A program made the translations under genes and the position numbers. This document shows positions 35,767-45,267 of a DNA stretch of 45,267 bases, piece by piece. The DNA comes from Paraglomus occultum (Eukaryota; Glomeromycota; Glomeromycetes; Paraglomerales; Paraglomeraceae): assembly GCA_910592205.1 (NCBI GenBank), contig CAJVPJ010000095.1:1-45267 (forward strand). Reading direction: 5' to 3'. The first letter of the stretch is position 1, and every line of letters begins with the position of its first letter. The notes beneath the pieces are model-generated. The model did not search any database. It was given only the letters and a program-made list of their open reading frames with translations, and had not been told where the DNA came from.

Positions 35767-38613
35767 ATGTCTTCTATAAACCAACCAACGATAACTCCAC
35801 CCCAACCACCCGCTCCACCCAAACGCACAAAGCATGGATTAACATATCAGAACGCGTGTGTTAATGTTGCACTTAATGAAAGACAATATCTGTTTTTGTT
35901 TGATGTTGCGGTGAGAGCGTATGGTACTGTCGCCGTACTCAAACTCTTACAGCCATGGTTCGGTGAGTTAACTGACGTAGGAATGACAACACATGTCGCG
36001 TCATGGAGATTTTTAAATGTGCAGAATTACTTGCGATTGCTTTTTGTTCGATCATTGACTTTTACTGCAACCACTTTACATTGATTCCGTAGTTAATCAC
36101 ATTTTTTGATATTTGACATACCCTTAAACTTGACTTTTTTTTATTTCAATTTATTCGACTTTCTCACTAGGCAGTCAAAAAGATGAAATATCATTTCCAT
36201 CTATATTAGTATCATCGGATACGTTAACTGTCTTCGTCCAGCTGTATCTGTTTGGGCTGTTACCGCTGTGGGCAATAAAAAAGGTTTCCATTGATAAATT
36301 AGGCAAGTTATAACAATCGGCTGATACTGTGTGATCGATTTATTGCTAACTAATCTAATAATGTATTCGGCTTGTAGTTCGCCCTGATATACCAAAGAAT
36401 CTTCTATTACATATAAAATCATTCTTTACGTCATTCCATGCTCTTTTGACGATTATCACATACATTATATCTTCGTTTGTCATAACGAAATGTTTTCATC
36501 AAATTATTGGGAAAAAACACACAAGAAGCTGGATTATACTTCCTGGCGATGAAAAGTAAGTTAAATGAAAGATAAATAACACAAGACAAGTCGGATTTGA
36601 TTTCATACGTGAATTTCGACTAATTGTTTACTTTTTTTTTGCAGTTTCTGGTGTCCATCATACAGAAAAGACAAATGTCTGAATGATCCGTCAGTGCTGA
36701 ACGAATATCGTGCAATTGCTGGGTTTTACAGTATAATATTTGGATTCATTTTCGCATTAAAATATACAATTAATTATGAAAACGAAATCCACTTTTATAA
36801 AATAAGAGTAAGTTATCTCAAGCAGATATCATCTGCGTATAGAAAGCAAATTTTATACGAACTTGTGAAGTGTATACATACGCGCATGCATGCATTACTA
36901 ATGAACGCAAATAACTTTTTTTCTTCACTTTTTGAGCAGACATACTCCTCAACTATCCACTTCCTCTATTCAAACTACCAATCTCTTCTCTCTCCCAGCA
37001 CGTGGCGTCGCTATGGCAGTCCACTTATTGCCAGACCGCTGCTATATCTTGAATCGAAACATCCCATTGATTACAAGAGATATACGTTTTTATTTTTATT
37101 CACTCTTGCATATTGGACATGGCATCTGATATTCTGGAAAACATGGTATCATGGAATAATTAGATGGACACCATGGAGGTGAGCACGGTGATTATATCAC
37201 GCATTACAACAGAAAGACCATTGTAACTTGGTGCCGGTTGTGAAATATCGTTTCTTGTCGGCACTATCAAGATATGTACTAATCATGACTCTTGCTATCT
37301 TCGTAGTAAGGTCGAATACGAATGGATGAAGGCACCATTGTTTGACATCGAGACGTTCAATCGCACACTGTTCAGCGCATTTGCATGTTTAGCTCTGTGG
37401 GACACTTTAGACAAGTTATTCTCATTCTATTTCACCAACGTAATCACAAGTTTCTAATAATTAAAGTTTTATTTTCAAATATGGTTATTTTCCATTTCTT
37501 ATGTCATTTAACTCTTTGCAGAATTATTATAGGTAATATTTGCAAGTGCGCCTTACATGGATCCCAATTCGGTATTAGTTGATGGACTGCGAGCAACAGA
37601 GAAACCATATACTCAGGTAATTAATAAGATGGCAAGATGGGTTAATAATTATATATGTTTGTGCTGCCATAAAATTGTTAGACGTAGCGAATGTATTAAT
37701 TATACTCATTTTCTCTTCAAATAATTTATTGATTCAGCATTTGGCATTCCTAGAGCTCCATTATATAGCGCGTATAGCAACACCGCAGACAATAGCTCGT
37801 CGCACTTCAATATTTAAAGATCGCGACTCGTGGGATACAGTATCACGGTCCTGCATGTCTTTTCTGTTCTCGTTCGCTCTTTGTAGTCAAGCCCATCTCA
37901 TACTTCAAAAGCCAGATGAAAAGAAGAAACCAGACAGACATGAAGAATTGATGAAAATGATACTACCTCCTCATTATGCATCAGAGAGGAAGAAATTCGG
38001 AAGGGGGAAGAGATTGTTTTATGACCTAGTTTTTTTACTTTTGAATGAAAGCGTTGACAGGAAGACAAGAAGATTGTGCAGAGATAAGGAACTGGTTGTG
38101 TTTGGCGTTGAAGGTGAATGAAAACGCGGATTTATATGTTTCTGCGAGTTAATTAATCTTACTAAGCAATTTTCTAATGGTTTTATCATACCTGTTCCCC
38201 ACGATACAGCTTTAGCATCACTTACAGCTGCTTCCCTCACGCTAGACCAGTATGGAGTGGTCCAGTCCGATATACCAAAAGTATTTGAATGTCTCATAGA
38301 CGTGTTGATTAGTCTGGAGAAGTACTCAAATAAACCGCCAGTAGGGTTATGGGATGGTCGTAGCCCTTCCGAAGTACAGTTGAGAGCATTGAACGATATC
38401 GTTGGGTTAACTCTTGGTGGGTAAGAGTGAGACGGGAAACAGTTTATGTGATATCGTGCTCCAGCTATTTACACATTGTTTATTTGCCATTTTGTAGTTG
38501 TGAAAGATGCGATAAATGAATTGACTATGGCGTTACATGAATATTTGGACACGGTCCGATTACCTCCGCCGCATCATAATAGATTGGAGAAACTGTTAAA
38601 TGAACATATGTGA
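35767..38613 (+). CDS. NDC1: nucleoporin NDC1 (Cut11/Ndc1 family), 10 exons, 607 aa
   Basis: Integral pore-membrane nucleoporin; in yeasts it also anchors the spindle pole body in the nuclear envelope. Exons: 35767-35962, 36171-36302, 36378-36555, 36645-36807, 36940-37178, 37307-37439, 37533-37616, 37738-38113, 38210-38416, 38498-38613; 1824 nt close in frame. A Pro-rich cytosolic N-terminus precedes six predicted membrane helices (about residues 42-62, 83-101, 124-145, 190-209, 271-289, 324-345), the family number. The soluble half has GLRATEKPYTQ, HLAFLELHYIA, ARRTSIFKDRDSWD and the conserved end ALASLTAASLTLDQYGVVQS. Length matches S. pombe Cut11 (~600 aa). Intron 2 is best explained as GC-AG (TTAG|GCAAGT at 36302/36303); no GT donor keeps the frame. 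The last donor (38417) is GTGGGT. Confidence 0.88.
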
Positions 38614-39170
38614 TCAAAGATAGAATATATACTGATATTAATATTGGCACCAGCATGAGTTGCAGGCCGTTGAGCCGCGTTGAGCAATTATTTCGGTAGC
38701 ATTTTGGATTCTTTGCAGGTGCAAATAAACAACCGTCATACGTATCAATAGCGTTAACTAAGTGGGTGAAATTATATCGGCGAGAATTTATAAACTCCTC
38801 ATTTGGTATATTCTGGAATCTCTCATGGCGAAGTAAGAAAGAGGAATGTTGCTCATGATATTGTAAACGTCCATGTCCAGAACAACGATTTCGTGTTATC
38901 GTTAACATAGTAAAAATCCGAAAGCTTTGGTGGTCGTCGTATTAATAAATTAAATAATATGATATTATCGAAATATTTATTGACAAGTCCAGTTGAATGG
39001 ATATGTGAAGGAATGTTGTGTTCAGTTGAATGTTATACACAGTGAAATACATGAATAATAAACAATGATAATGAGCGCACATATGCAAATCTAACATGTT
39101 CAATGATTATAAAGTGACCAGCGATCCAATGTCCCTTTTCACCCATAGTTCGTTTGAAACTTCATGCCAA
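38614..39170. other. convergent intergenic region (NDC1 / MTRR)
   Basis: Holds the 3' ends of NDC1 (+) and MTRR (-). A minus-strand open frame of 127 codons (38525-38908) overlaps the NDC1 last exon and shows no family motif; I treat it as chance. Confidence 0.5.
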
Positions 39171-42100
39171 TTACCACTGTGACAATACAACGGTGTAATT
39201 AATATAATAATGTATGTAATTATCAAATTATGATCAAAATGAAATTAACGCTTACCAAATCAAGAAGATATTTCTTCTCGTCCGTCCATTTCAGCAGCTG
39301 CTTTAGTGCATCGGCGTGTGAGATACCATTGTATTCAGACAAAATCGCCGCTAGCGTATCATTCACCGCTTTAGCCATCCCCTTTGCATCTCTGTGAACA
39401 TGAGTAATGGTTATTTTTGAGCTAGAATTCCATACCCAAGATAATATTCATATAAAATTGCGCATATTAACTTACCCACAAACAAAGACGACTGCGTCCT
39501 TGTCATAAATCATCTCGTAGACTTCTTTGGCATGAATCTTGATCAAATCTTGCACATACTTTGGTTTCCCGTTCTCGCCCGCTCCGGGCTCCCTACTTAC
39601 AGCAACGCTTAATCTGCCTAGTATGCCACGAGAGAGGTATCCTTCTATTTCATTCTTGTATAAAAAATCCTTGGATTTATCCCTACAGCCGTAGAATAAC
39701 CAACTTTCGCCGTATGAGGAAGAGATGCTTTGAGTCTTTTTGTGTTCGATGTCACCATGGTCGGTTCCATTGGTGTCTACCCCATTATGATCTATGTCTC
39801 CAATATCTTTTCTGTTCACATTGGCTATACTCTCCATAGTCTCGTAAAGTATTTTCAATTGACACTCTCTATGTTGAAGGAATCCCAAAAACGGCGCAAC
39901 CCCCGTTCCAGGTCCAATCATAATGATATTTCTTTTCAAATCCGATGGTACATTAAACTCGTGCGTATTCGGCTTGAGGAATAGCGGTATAGCAACTCGT
40001 TCGTCCTTGTTGATTTCAACCCTAACCCCTCTTTCTGTCACTTTCCCCGATAATTCATCTAGCCACGGTGTACACACACCACGCTTACTTACATCAAACT
40101 CGTTTGTAAACTCAACTACGTTGAAAGCAAAATGCATAGAACGAGGATGAGCAAGCAAAGAATTGATTGCAGAGTAATAACGCGGTTGCAATGGTAAGAG
40201 TACGTCGAGAAGGCGATCGAACGGCGGCTGGCAGGATGGGAAGGTGGCGAGAACGTCTAAAACCGTTGGTAATTGATTACGGAGAGCCGTAAACTGGCCG
40301 AGACCTTATGGTGGCGAGGGACGGGGAGGGAAAGAGAAAAATCGAGGGTGAGTGTATAAATGAAAAGGGCAATAGATGTTTGAGTACGGTAATTGGCGCC
40401 GAGTCAGTAATAGTTGGCCACATTTCTTACATTGACCTAATCAGTGGATTAACTGTTCATTATACACGTTTAAAAGTCACTTCATATCTCACCTTGCTTA
40501 CTACACAGGAATAGTAAGGTCTTTTTCTCTTCGGCGTCGACAGCACATTCTGCCAGCATTCTCAACAATGGTTTTCGTATTAATGATGTTAAGTCCAAAC
40601 CATATCTCAACAGTTCATATAACGATGTTGACTTTGCTTCCTTCAAATGACTTGGAAGATCTATTAATTCAATTGATAACCAAAATGCAAAGTTTGGTTA
40701 AGAGTGATGACAAAGCACATATGAACAATATCTTTAATAGCTGCCCTAACCATCTCGAACCACCAGTAACATACCACCATGTTTTGCGACATCGATACTC
40801 TGTATCTCGACTTCTTTATGCATTTCATCTTCACCAATTCCAAGCCTATTCAACAGACCGCGAACCAACCCATCGTCGTTGGGCGCTATCACTCCGAATG
40901 CATCACCCGGCAAAAATGTAACTGTATCTTTTTCTTCTTCGTCCACTTCAAGTTCTATTTGTAGTGTCCGTTTGACTGCATCAGGATCAGTGAGAAGTGT
41001 AGCGGCAGAGAGGTAGGCTTGGAAGATTGGAGATGGCGTTGAAATAAACGATGGTGGAAGAAATTTTGAAGTGTGTTTGCAAGTAGAATGAAAAGTTGTG
41101 CGGCAAATGGAGGAGGGAATGCGTGGGATGGCTGTTAGTTGGGTGATTGTCGACAACGTGGAAAGATCGATGGTCAATGGCGTGCCAAGCGAGAAGAGCT
41201 TTGGGGTGGTGATGCTTAAAGCTGCTGTAAAGGTCGTAACGGATGAAGTGTCATCTGTGGACATAATTGTCAAATTGTTGGCAGTTTCCTCATTAAGAGT
41301 TGTTTCTTTGATGATGAGTGTTGTGGCAGTGGCGCTTGTGGATGTTGTAACAGTTGTAGCAGTCGTAGATGAAACCGCATGATTCATACGGGTCGCATTT
41401 GTGTCATCTGTGGGCGTACTTGCGTTATTGTTGGCGACTACGTTTTCAATTGTTGTTTCTTTGGTGGTATTTGTATCCTTGTTTTTTGTTGGCATTGCTT
41501 TCATGCTGAAATCATTAGTAGATATAGTTTGCGTTGTTGCAGTCGATGTTCGTTCACATACTTTCTCTAATGCTACCCACAAGTTTGATATCCATGGCTC
41601 GACGACTGTTTCTAAGCTTTTAATATGAAAGAAGATTACTTGATCATTTGATCTGGTAACAAAATTGTCTAAAACTCACTATTTCACCATAGTTTACGCT
41701 AACTTATTCTTAATACACATTCTCTAGCACTCGTCAACACCTTAAAAAATGTCTAGCTCGACGCTCCTTACCCTGATGCATCGTCAGCCAATCCTTTATC
41801 ATAGAATGGTCTTCCTCCCAATTCCAAAAATTTCTTCTCAATGCGCTTTGCGGTGTTATTAAAATTAGTATAATTAGTATCGCCTAATCCTTTTGATTAA
41901 ATTAGACTTCAAGTTAGAGAATACACGCTTTTGACAACATAATCAATTCGCATGCCTTATCCGCTCATCATTGCGAAAAACAGAAAAAACAAATTTCTCT
42001 GTTGTATATACATTGTCGATATCATACCAAGAATAGCGAATTGACAATGGGATAAAAATGTCTTTGATTTGATTTTTCTAAGATAACGAAAAAACTTTAT

Positions 42101-42406
42101 TGCATTTTCGGGCGGATCTCCGTCTCCCGTATTGGCAGCCACAACGATCAAAACCTTTGTATGTTCCAGATCAGCCTATGTAGATGTAATGACAGACAAA
42201 GAGCCGGTTGATTATGATAATAAGGCTGTGAATAGTACGGCAGCGGTTTTATTTTAGGTTACCTGCTCATAGTCATCGGTTACGTAGCATTCACTCTTGA
42301 AACCACGTTGAACAGCCTCCTGATTTATGCTCTTTGCTATCCATTCTGCATTGCCTGTTTGTGAGGCATAGAGAACGACCAATTTATTGCTTTTGTTTAT
42401 TGTCAT
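39171..42406 (-). CDS. MTRR: methionine synthase reductase (diflavin reductase), 8 exons, 796 aa
   Basis: Transfers electrons NADPH-FAD-FMN to reactivate cobalamin-dependent methionine synthase. Exons: 42406-42263, 42175-42028, 41889-41772, 41616-40775, 40660-40493, 40304-39476, 39391-39256, 39176-39171; 2391 nt close in frame. Flavodoxin part: YASQTGNAEW (FMN phosphate loop, 13-22), AANTGDGDPP (61-70), LGLGDTNYTNF, FYDKGLADDASGLETVVEPW. This last block, with RGVCTPWL (548-555) and KYVQD, is what points to MTRR rather than NDOR1/Tah18 or P450 reductase. FAD/NADPH part: FLPGDAFGVIAPN (371-383), LCSKQG, FPSCQPP, QPRYYSA (513-519), GPGTGVAPFLGFLQHR (604-619), WLFYGCRDKSKDFLY, VCGDAKGMAKAV, terminal Trp796. 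A ~190-residue Thr/Ser-rich linker (about 157-350) joins the halves. There is also an insert after QHR relative to the human enzyme. The last exon encodes only Trp and the stop. Confidence 0.87.
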
Positions 42407-42775
42407 ATTGCAAATTCTCTCATAAAACTTCTGACAGATCAAGTTTTTATAAGAAATTTTGCGGCCAAATTTTTTGCGCCACAACTGGATGATTAAGCTG
42501 CGTCACGTGTAATTCGATATCATACTCGTAATAAACGTGAGTAGTTATTTTAAGTACTTGAACCATATTTTAATGACGAACAGTAAATTATTGTCCAAAA
42601 AACTCATTTGGATTGCGGGAGTATCAAGGATACGTAACGGAAGTGCGACGTCAGCTAAGAGAACGAGGAGACGGTGCATTTCTCACTACAGTCCTCTACA
42701 TACTAGTGGAAACAATTTTATGGTCTTTTATGTATTTTCACAGTGGTTGAGATACTACAATCCATGTATCATCTA

Positions 42776-43333
42776 TTAATCTAACTTGTAAGGGAATCTC
42801 CCTTCCTCGCGGGCTTGATCCCATTGATCAGTCTTGATGTCCCAGTAATAATATAGCGAGACGTTAATAACGGGAAAGTATGTGTATAGATAACTGACGA
42901 ACTGGTACAAAATCATCTCTCAACAACGACTTACCCAAGAAATAGGACACAAGCTGTGATATGCTTTCCAAAACTGCTTGCATGGTTTGTAATTTTCCCC
43001 ACGAGCATTGATACAGCGATAGTAGTCAACGTAGTTTTGCCAACAGTGACGACTTTGGTTCGTATTGGGAAAACGGGCGTCAAATGTAGCTGTTGTTGGC
43101 GGTTATTAGAATATTATTTGACCAAGTTAAGGAAAGTACATTTCATGATAGAGTATGTCGAGAACAAGGACAACAGTAATTGATTATATCATGTCTTACC
43201 CGTTTGCAGAATGACGGTTTTCTCGTCAGACCTGTAAGCAATTTATCAATTAATTCCCTGTTGTACTCGAAAAGGCTTTTCCATGCTTTCAATAAACACT
43301 TCCGTGTACTAAAGCGACTCACCCTCCAGACAT
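42776..43333 (-). CDS. COX12: cytochrome c oxidase subunit 6B (Cox12), 4 exons, 84 aa
   Basis: Intermembrane-space subunit of complex IV. Exons: 43333-43323 (11 nt, ATGTCTGGAGG), 43231-43200 (32 nt), 43089-42935, 42832-42776; introns are GT-AG (91, 110, 102 nt) and 255 nt close in frame. The protein starts MSGGSDEKTVILQTATFDAR, then FPNTNQSRHCWQNYVDYYRC and PCKQFWKAYHSLC, ending REEGRFPYKLD. The twin CX9C (CWQNYVDYYRC) and CX10C (CKQFWKAYHSLC) motifs define the COX6B fold and Mia40-dependent import. Length equals yeast Cox12 (83 aa). The two tiny 5' exons were found by phase: only this combination gives a start codon joined in frame to the conserved core, so exon 1 is less certain than the rest. 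Confidence 0.9.
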
Positions 43334-44820
43334 TTTTATCAAAAGATGAAAAAGGGAAAACGAATGACATCTACGATCACATGCGTTTTAATGTGTGACA
43401 ACTTCGAAATTCACGTCATGTTCTACACATTTTTAGTAACATGACTCTTTGGCTATTAAATATTAACGATCCTGCACATTACCATATCGTGTTCTCTATA
43501 TTACTGCTAACTTCTTATATTATAAACTTTGCATCGCTATTGATAATGTTACAATGAGTGCAGGTGAGTTAATTCAAACGCAGAGACACAACTTGTCAAA
43601 TTGAGGCATTTCCATTGAGTAAAATGTATTAATTACAATTAGTTATTATTATATTCAGCTTTCGTCTAAATGTAAACGAATAATGTTAGTTTTGAGATGA
43701 AGGGCAGGGCATTTGTAATACAGCGAGCACATTGTTGTGAAGAAAAGTTCTTCGCAATAGTAATGTCAAATAATACAAGACCCCGACTTGGGTTAAAATA
43801 CGTTCTCGAACCTCCCCAACAAAGGATTGAATTTTTGATTTTAACAATTCAAAGTTGTTGCCTTTAAGAAAACTTGTACGATCGTCAGACTAGTAAGACG
43901 ACCGTTTCACATCAAACTCGGTCAGCTTTTCATATTATAGCAAGGAGACGTGAACTAAATGTTACCGGACGTCACCTGATACTAGGAGTTGGCTACTATA
44001 TAAGCTTCTGTGTGCGTATCAGAGCATTATGAGTTACTACAATGTATTGTATAAAAAATGTTGACGAATACGCGGAAAAGTGACTTGTATGGCAATTATT
44101 GAAATAACATTTATTTGATTAAGTTTATCAAACTTGAGCATATTCTCCTACGTACGCTCTCTAAGATCGAGATCATATGCAAAAACGTTTACGATACTAA
44201 CATGTTAAGATTATAGATAAAAAATGATGGTGGTGTTGATTCCGCCTGATAGTAGATACCAGTTGTTTATAATTGCTCTAAGCAAAATCTTCCATAAAAG
44301 TTTTTATTAATTTAATGCCAAATTTAATAATAATCTGTTTACCACGTATCGCTAATGATTTTGATGGCTGTATCTGAATTCTTCAAATCACAAGTCCATC
44401 TCCATATTTAAGAACATATTAGCTTTATGACTTTTGAGTTGTAGGCTTGTCTTTCCGACAATTCGAACATTCTTGATTACAAATTCTTGTTAGGCACAGA
44501 CAACGTATAAAATAAATCGCGTAGACATGGACGTTTCATAACCTAAACATAACATGGGAAATCCAGCAGTCTACATTACCCTACAATAAATTACGGGATT
44601 TTTTGTCAAATACATATGAAATTTTTAATTTTACCAAAGAGCTTTATTGCGCGTATCCACTATATAAGTCACACCAATTTTTTTTATCGATCTAGTCCCA
44701 TCTGCAAATCGAAAGGTTTACCCCATGCGATAATCTCAAATGGACAGTTCCTACAAAACTGTTGGTACACCCGTGTGACGTAATACAATAAACGTGGAGT
44801 GAAACTTGTTCATTCAAAAC
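43334..44820. promoter_or_regulatory. 1.5 kb divergent intergenic region (COX12 / kinase copy 3)
   Basis: AT-rich promoter region. TATA-like TATATAAG occurs at about 44661-44668, roughly 155 bases before the kinase copy 3 ATG, and CTATATAAGC at about 43996-44005. No ORF or RNA gene is supported. Confidence 0.35.
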
Positions 44821-45267
44821 ATGTCGTTAGTATCAGGTAAGAATCCAGCAATTGACAACTTGATTGAATCCAACTTGAAAAGTGAAAAGACGTACATAAG
44901 TTATCTTGGATGGATTCCTTACAAGGAAATCACCAACGTAAAACCTACTCAAATTGACAACGTCTACTTCGCTATTCGCGGGTATGAAGAAATGTTGCTG
45001 TTACTTGGAAGAGATGAAGAATGCACACCAGCACTTGTGAGTGAGTTTGCTAGAACATACTCACTTCCAACACGCAAGTACGATGACAATGACAATAACT
45101 TTAGACGATATTCCAAATTGCTTAATTATCGCAACTGGCTCATAAAGGGATTCACCAAGTCTAATGACGATAACTATTACATGGTGGCAAATAAACTCTT
45201 TTACCATTGTTATTCTCTTTATGGCTTCTGCTCCACATGTGGAATACTCCGATGTAGTCCCGTGTGG
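44821..45267 (+). CDS. zinc-module protein kinase family copy 3, 5' part only (149 codons, runs off window)
   Basis: ATG at 44821 opens MSLVSGKNPAIDNLIESNLK and stays open to the window end. It aligns along its length with exon 1 of copies 1 and 2: LGWIPYKEITNVKPTQIDNV, CTPALVSEFARTYSLPT, KGFTKSNDDNYYMVA, CYSLYGFCSTCGILRCSPVW, so the first zinc-module Cys pair and the third Cys are present. It is distinct in sequence from both other copies, so this is not a recent duplicate. Whether its kinase domain is intact lies beyond the window. Confidence 0.85.
   Translation, partial: MSLVSGKNPAIDNLIESNLKSEKTYISYLGWIPYKEITNVKPTQIDNVYFAIRGYEEMLLLLGRDEECTPALVSEFARTYSLPTRKYDDNDNNFRRYSKLLNYRNWLIKGFTKSNDDNYYMVANKLFYHCYSLYGFCSTCGILRCSPVW

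Noticed and set aside
35767-36084. Reading NDC1 exon 1 straight through to the stop at 36084
   Set aside because: The sequence after residue 65 loses family character, whereas splicing GTGAGT at 35963 to the acceptor at 36170 restores a phase-correct six-helix NDC1.
38525-38908. 127-codon minus-strand open frame
   Set aside because: It overlaps the last exon of NDC1 antisense and shows no family motif or coding-like conservation.
40308-41628. Several 60-117-codon plus-strand open frames
   Set aside because: All lie antisense to MTRR exons or introns and follow the biased composition of its Thr-rich exon.
42537-42779. Plus-strand frame between MTRR and COX12
   Set aside because: It lacks domain similarity and overlaps the COX12 3' region; an alternative frame with LREYQGYVTEVRRQLRERG looked protein-like but has no start or partner exon.

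Overview
The window reads as nuclear DNA of an AT-rich, intron-rich, early-diverging fungus, most likely an arbuscular mycorrhizal fungus (Glomeromycotina, Rhizophagus/Glomus-like). This is an inference. It rests on a high A+T background, long gene-poor stretches with decayed repeats, conserved genes cut by many 60-210 nt GT-AG introns, a lineage-type kinase family with a CxxC...C(x)C / W-T-S/T-N/G-N / WIPY-like module, a decayed Sel1-repeat gene, a long F-box protein, and a methionine synthase reductase, which is unusual for Dikarya. No rRNA, tRNA or CRISPR was recognised.

Layout. 1-6.9 kb is gene-poor, with a duplicated ~265 bp block, a decayed repeat-type gene, and a 234 bp Tc1/mariner-like MITE with a clean TA duplication. 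6.9-8.1 kb is DGK1 (minus). 8.1-12.5 kb is repeats plus a relic of a kinase 5' end. 12.6-15.0 kb is kinase-family copy 1 (plus). 16.0-17.7 kb is an F-box protein (minus). 17.7-21.9 kb is gene-poor. 22.0-22.7 kb is mitochondrial uS12m (plus). 23.4-23.8 kb is a frameshifted Sel1 repeat relic. 25.3-27.9 kb is a nine-exon Cep57/Ppc89-like protein (minus). 29.9-32.3 kb is kinase copy 2 (minus). 32.9-34.5 kb is an eleven-exon mitochondrial 2-Cys peroxiredoxin (minus). 35.8-38.6 kb is the ten-exon nucleoporin NDC1 (plus). 39.2-42.4 kb is MTRR (minus). 42.8-43.3 kb is COX12 (minus). 44.8 kb to the end is kinase copy 3 (plus, truncated by the window).

How it fits together. Housekeeping genes (respiration, mitochondrial translation and redox, lipid phosphorylation, nuclear pore and spindle-pole architecture, methionine synthase reactivation) are interspersed with an expanding kinase family: three copies in both orientations and one 5' relic. 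Copy 1 has lost the catalytic Asp and carries other changed kinase residues, whereas copy 2 keeps them. This suggests a pseudokinase diverging beside an active paralogue. All exon structures were assembled by hand from splice consensus, reading phase and family conservation; every spliced gene below closes in frame.
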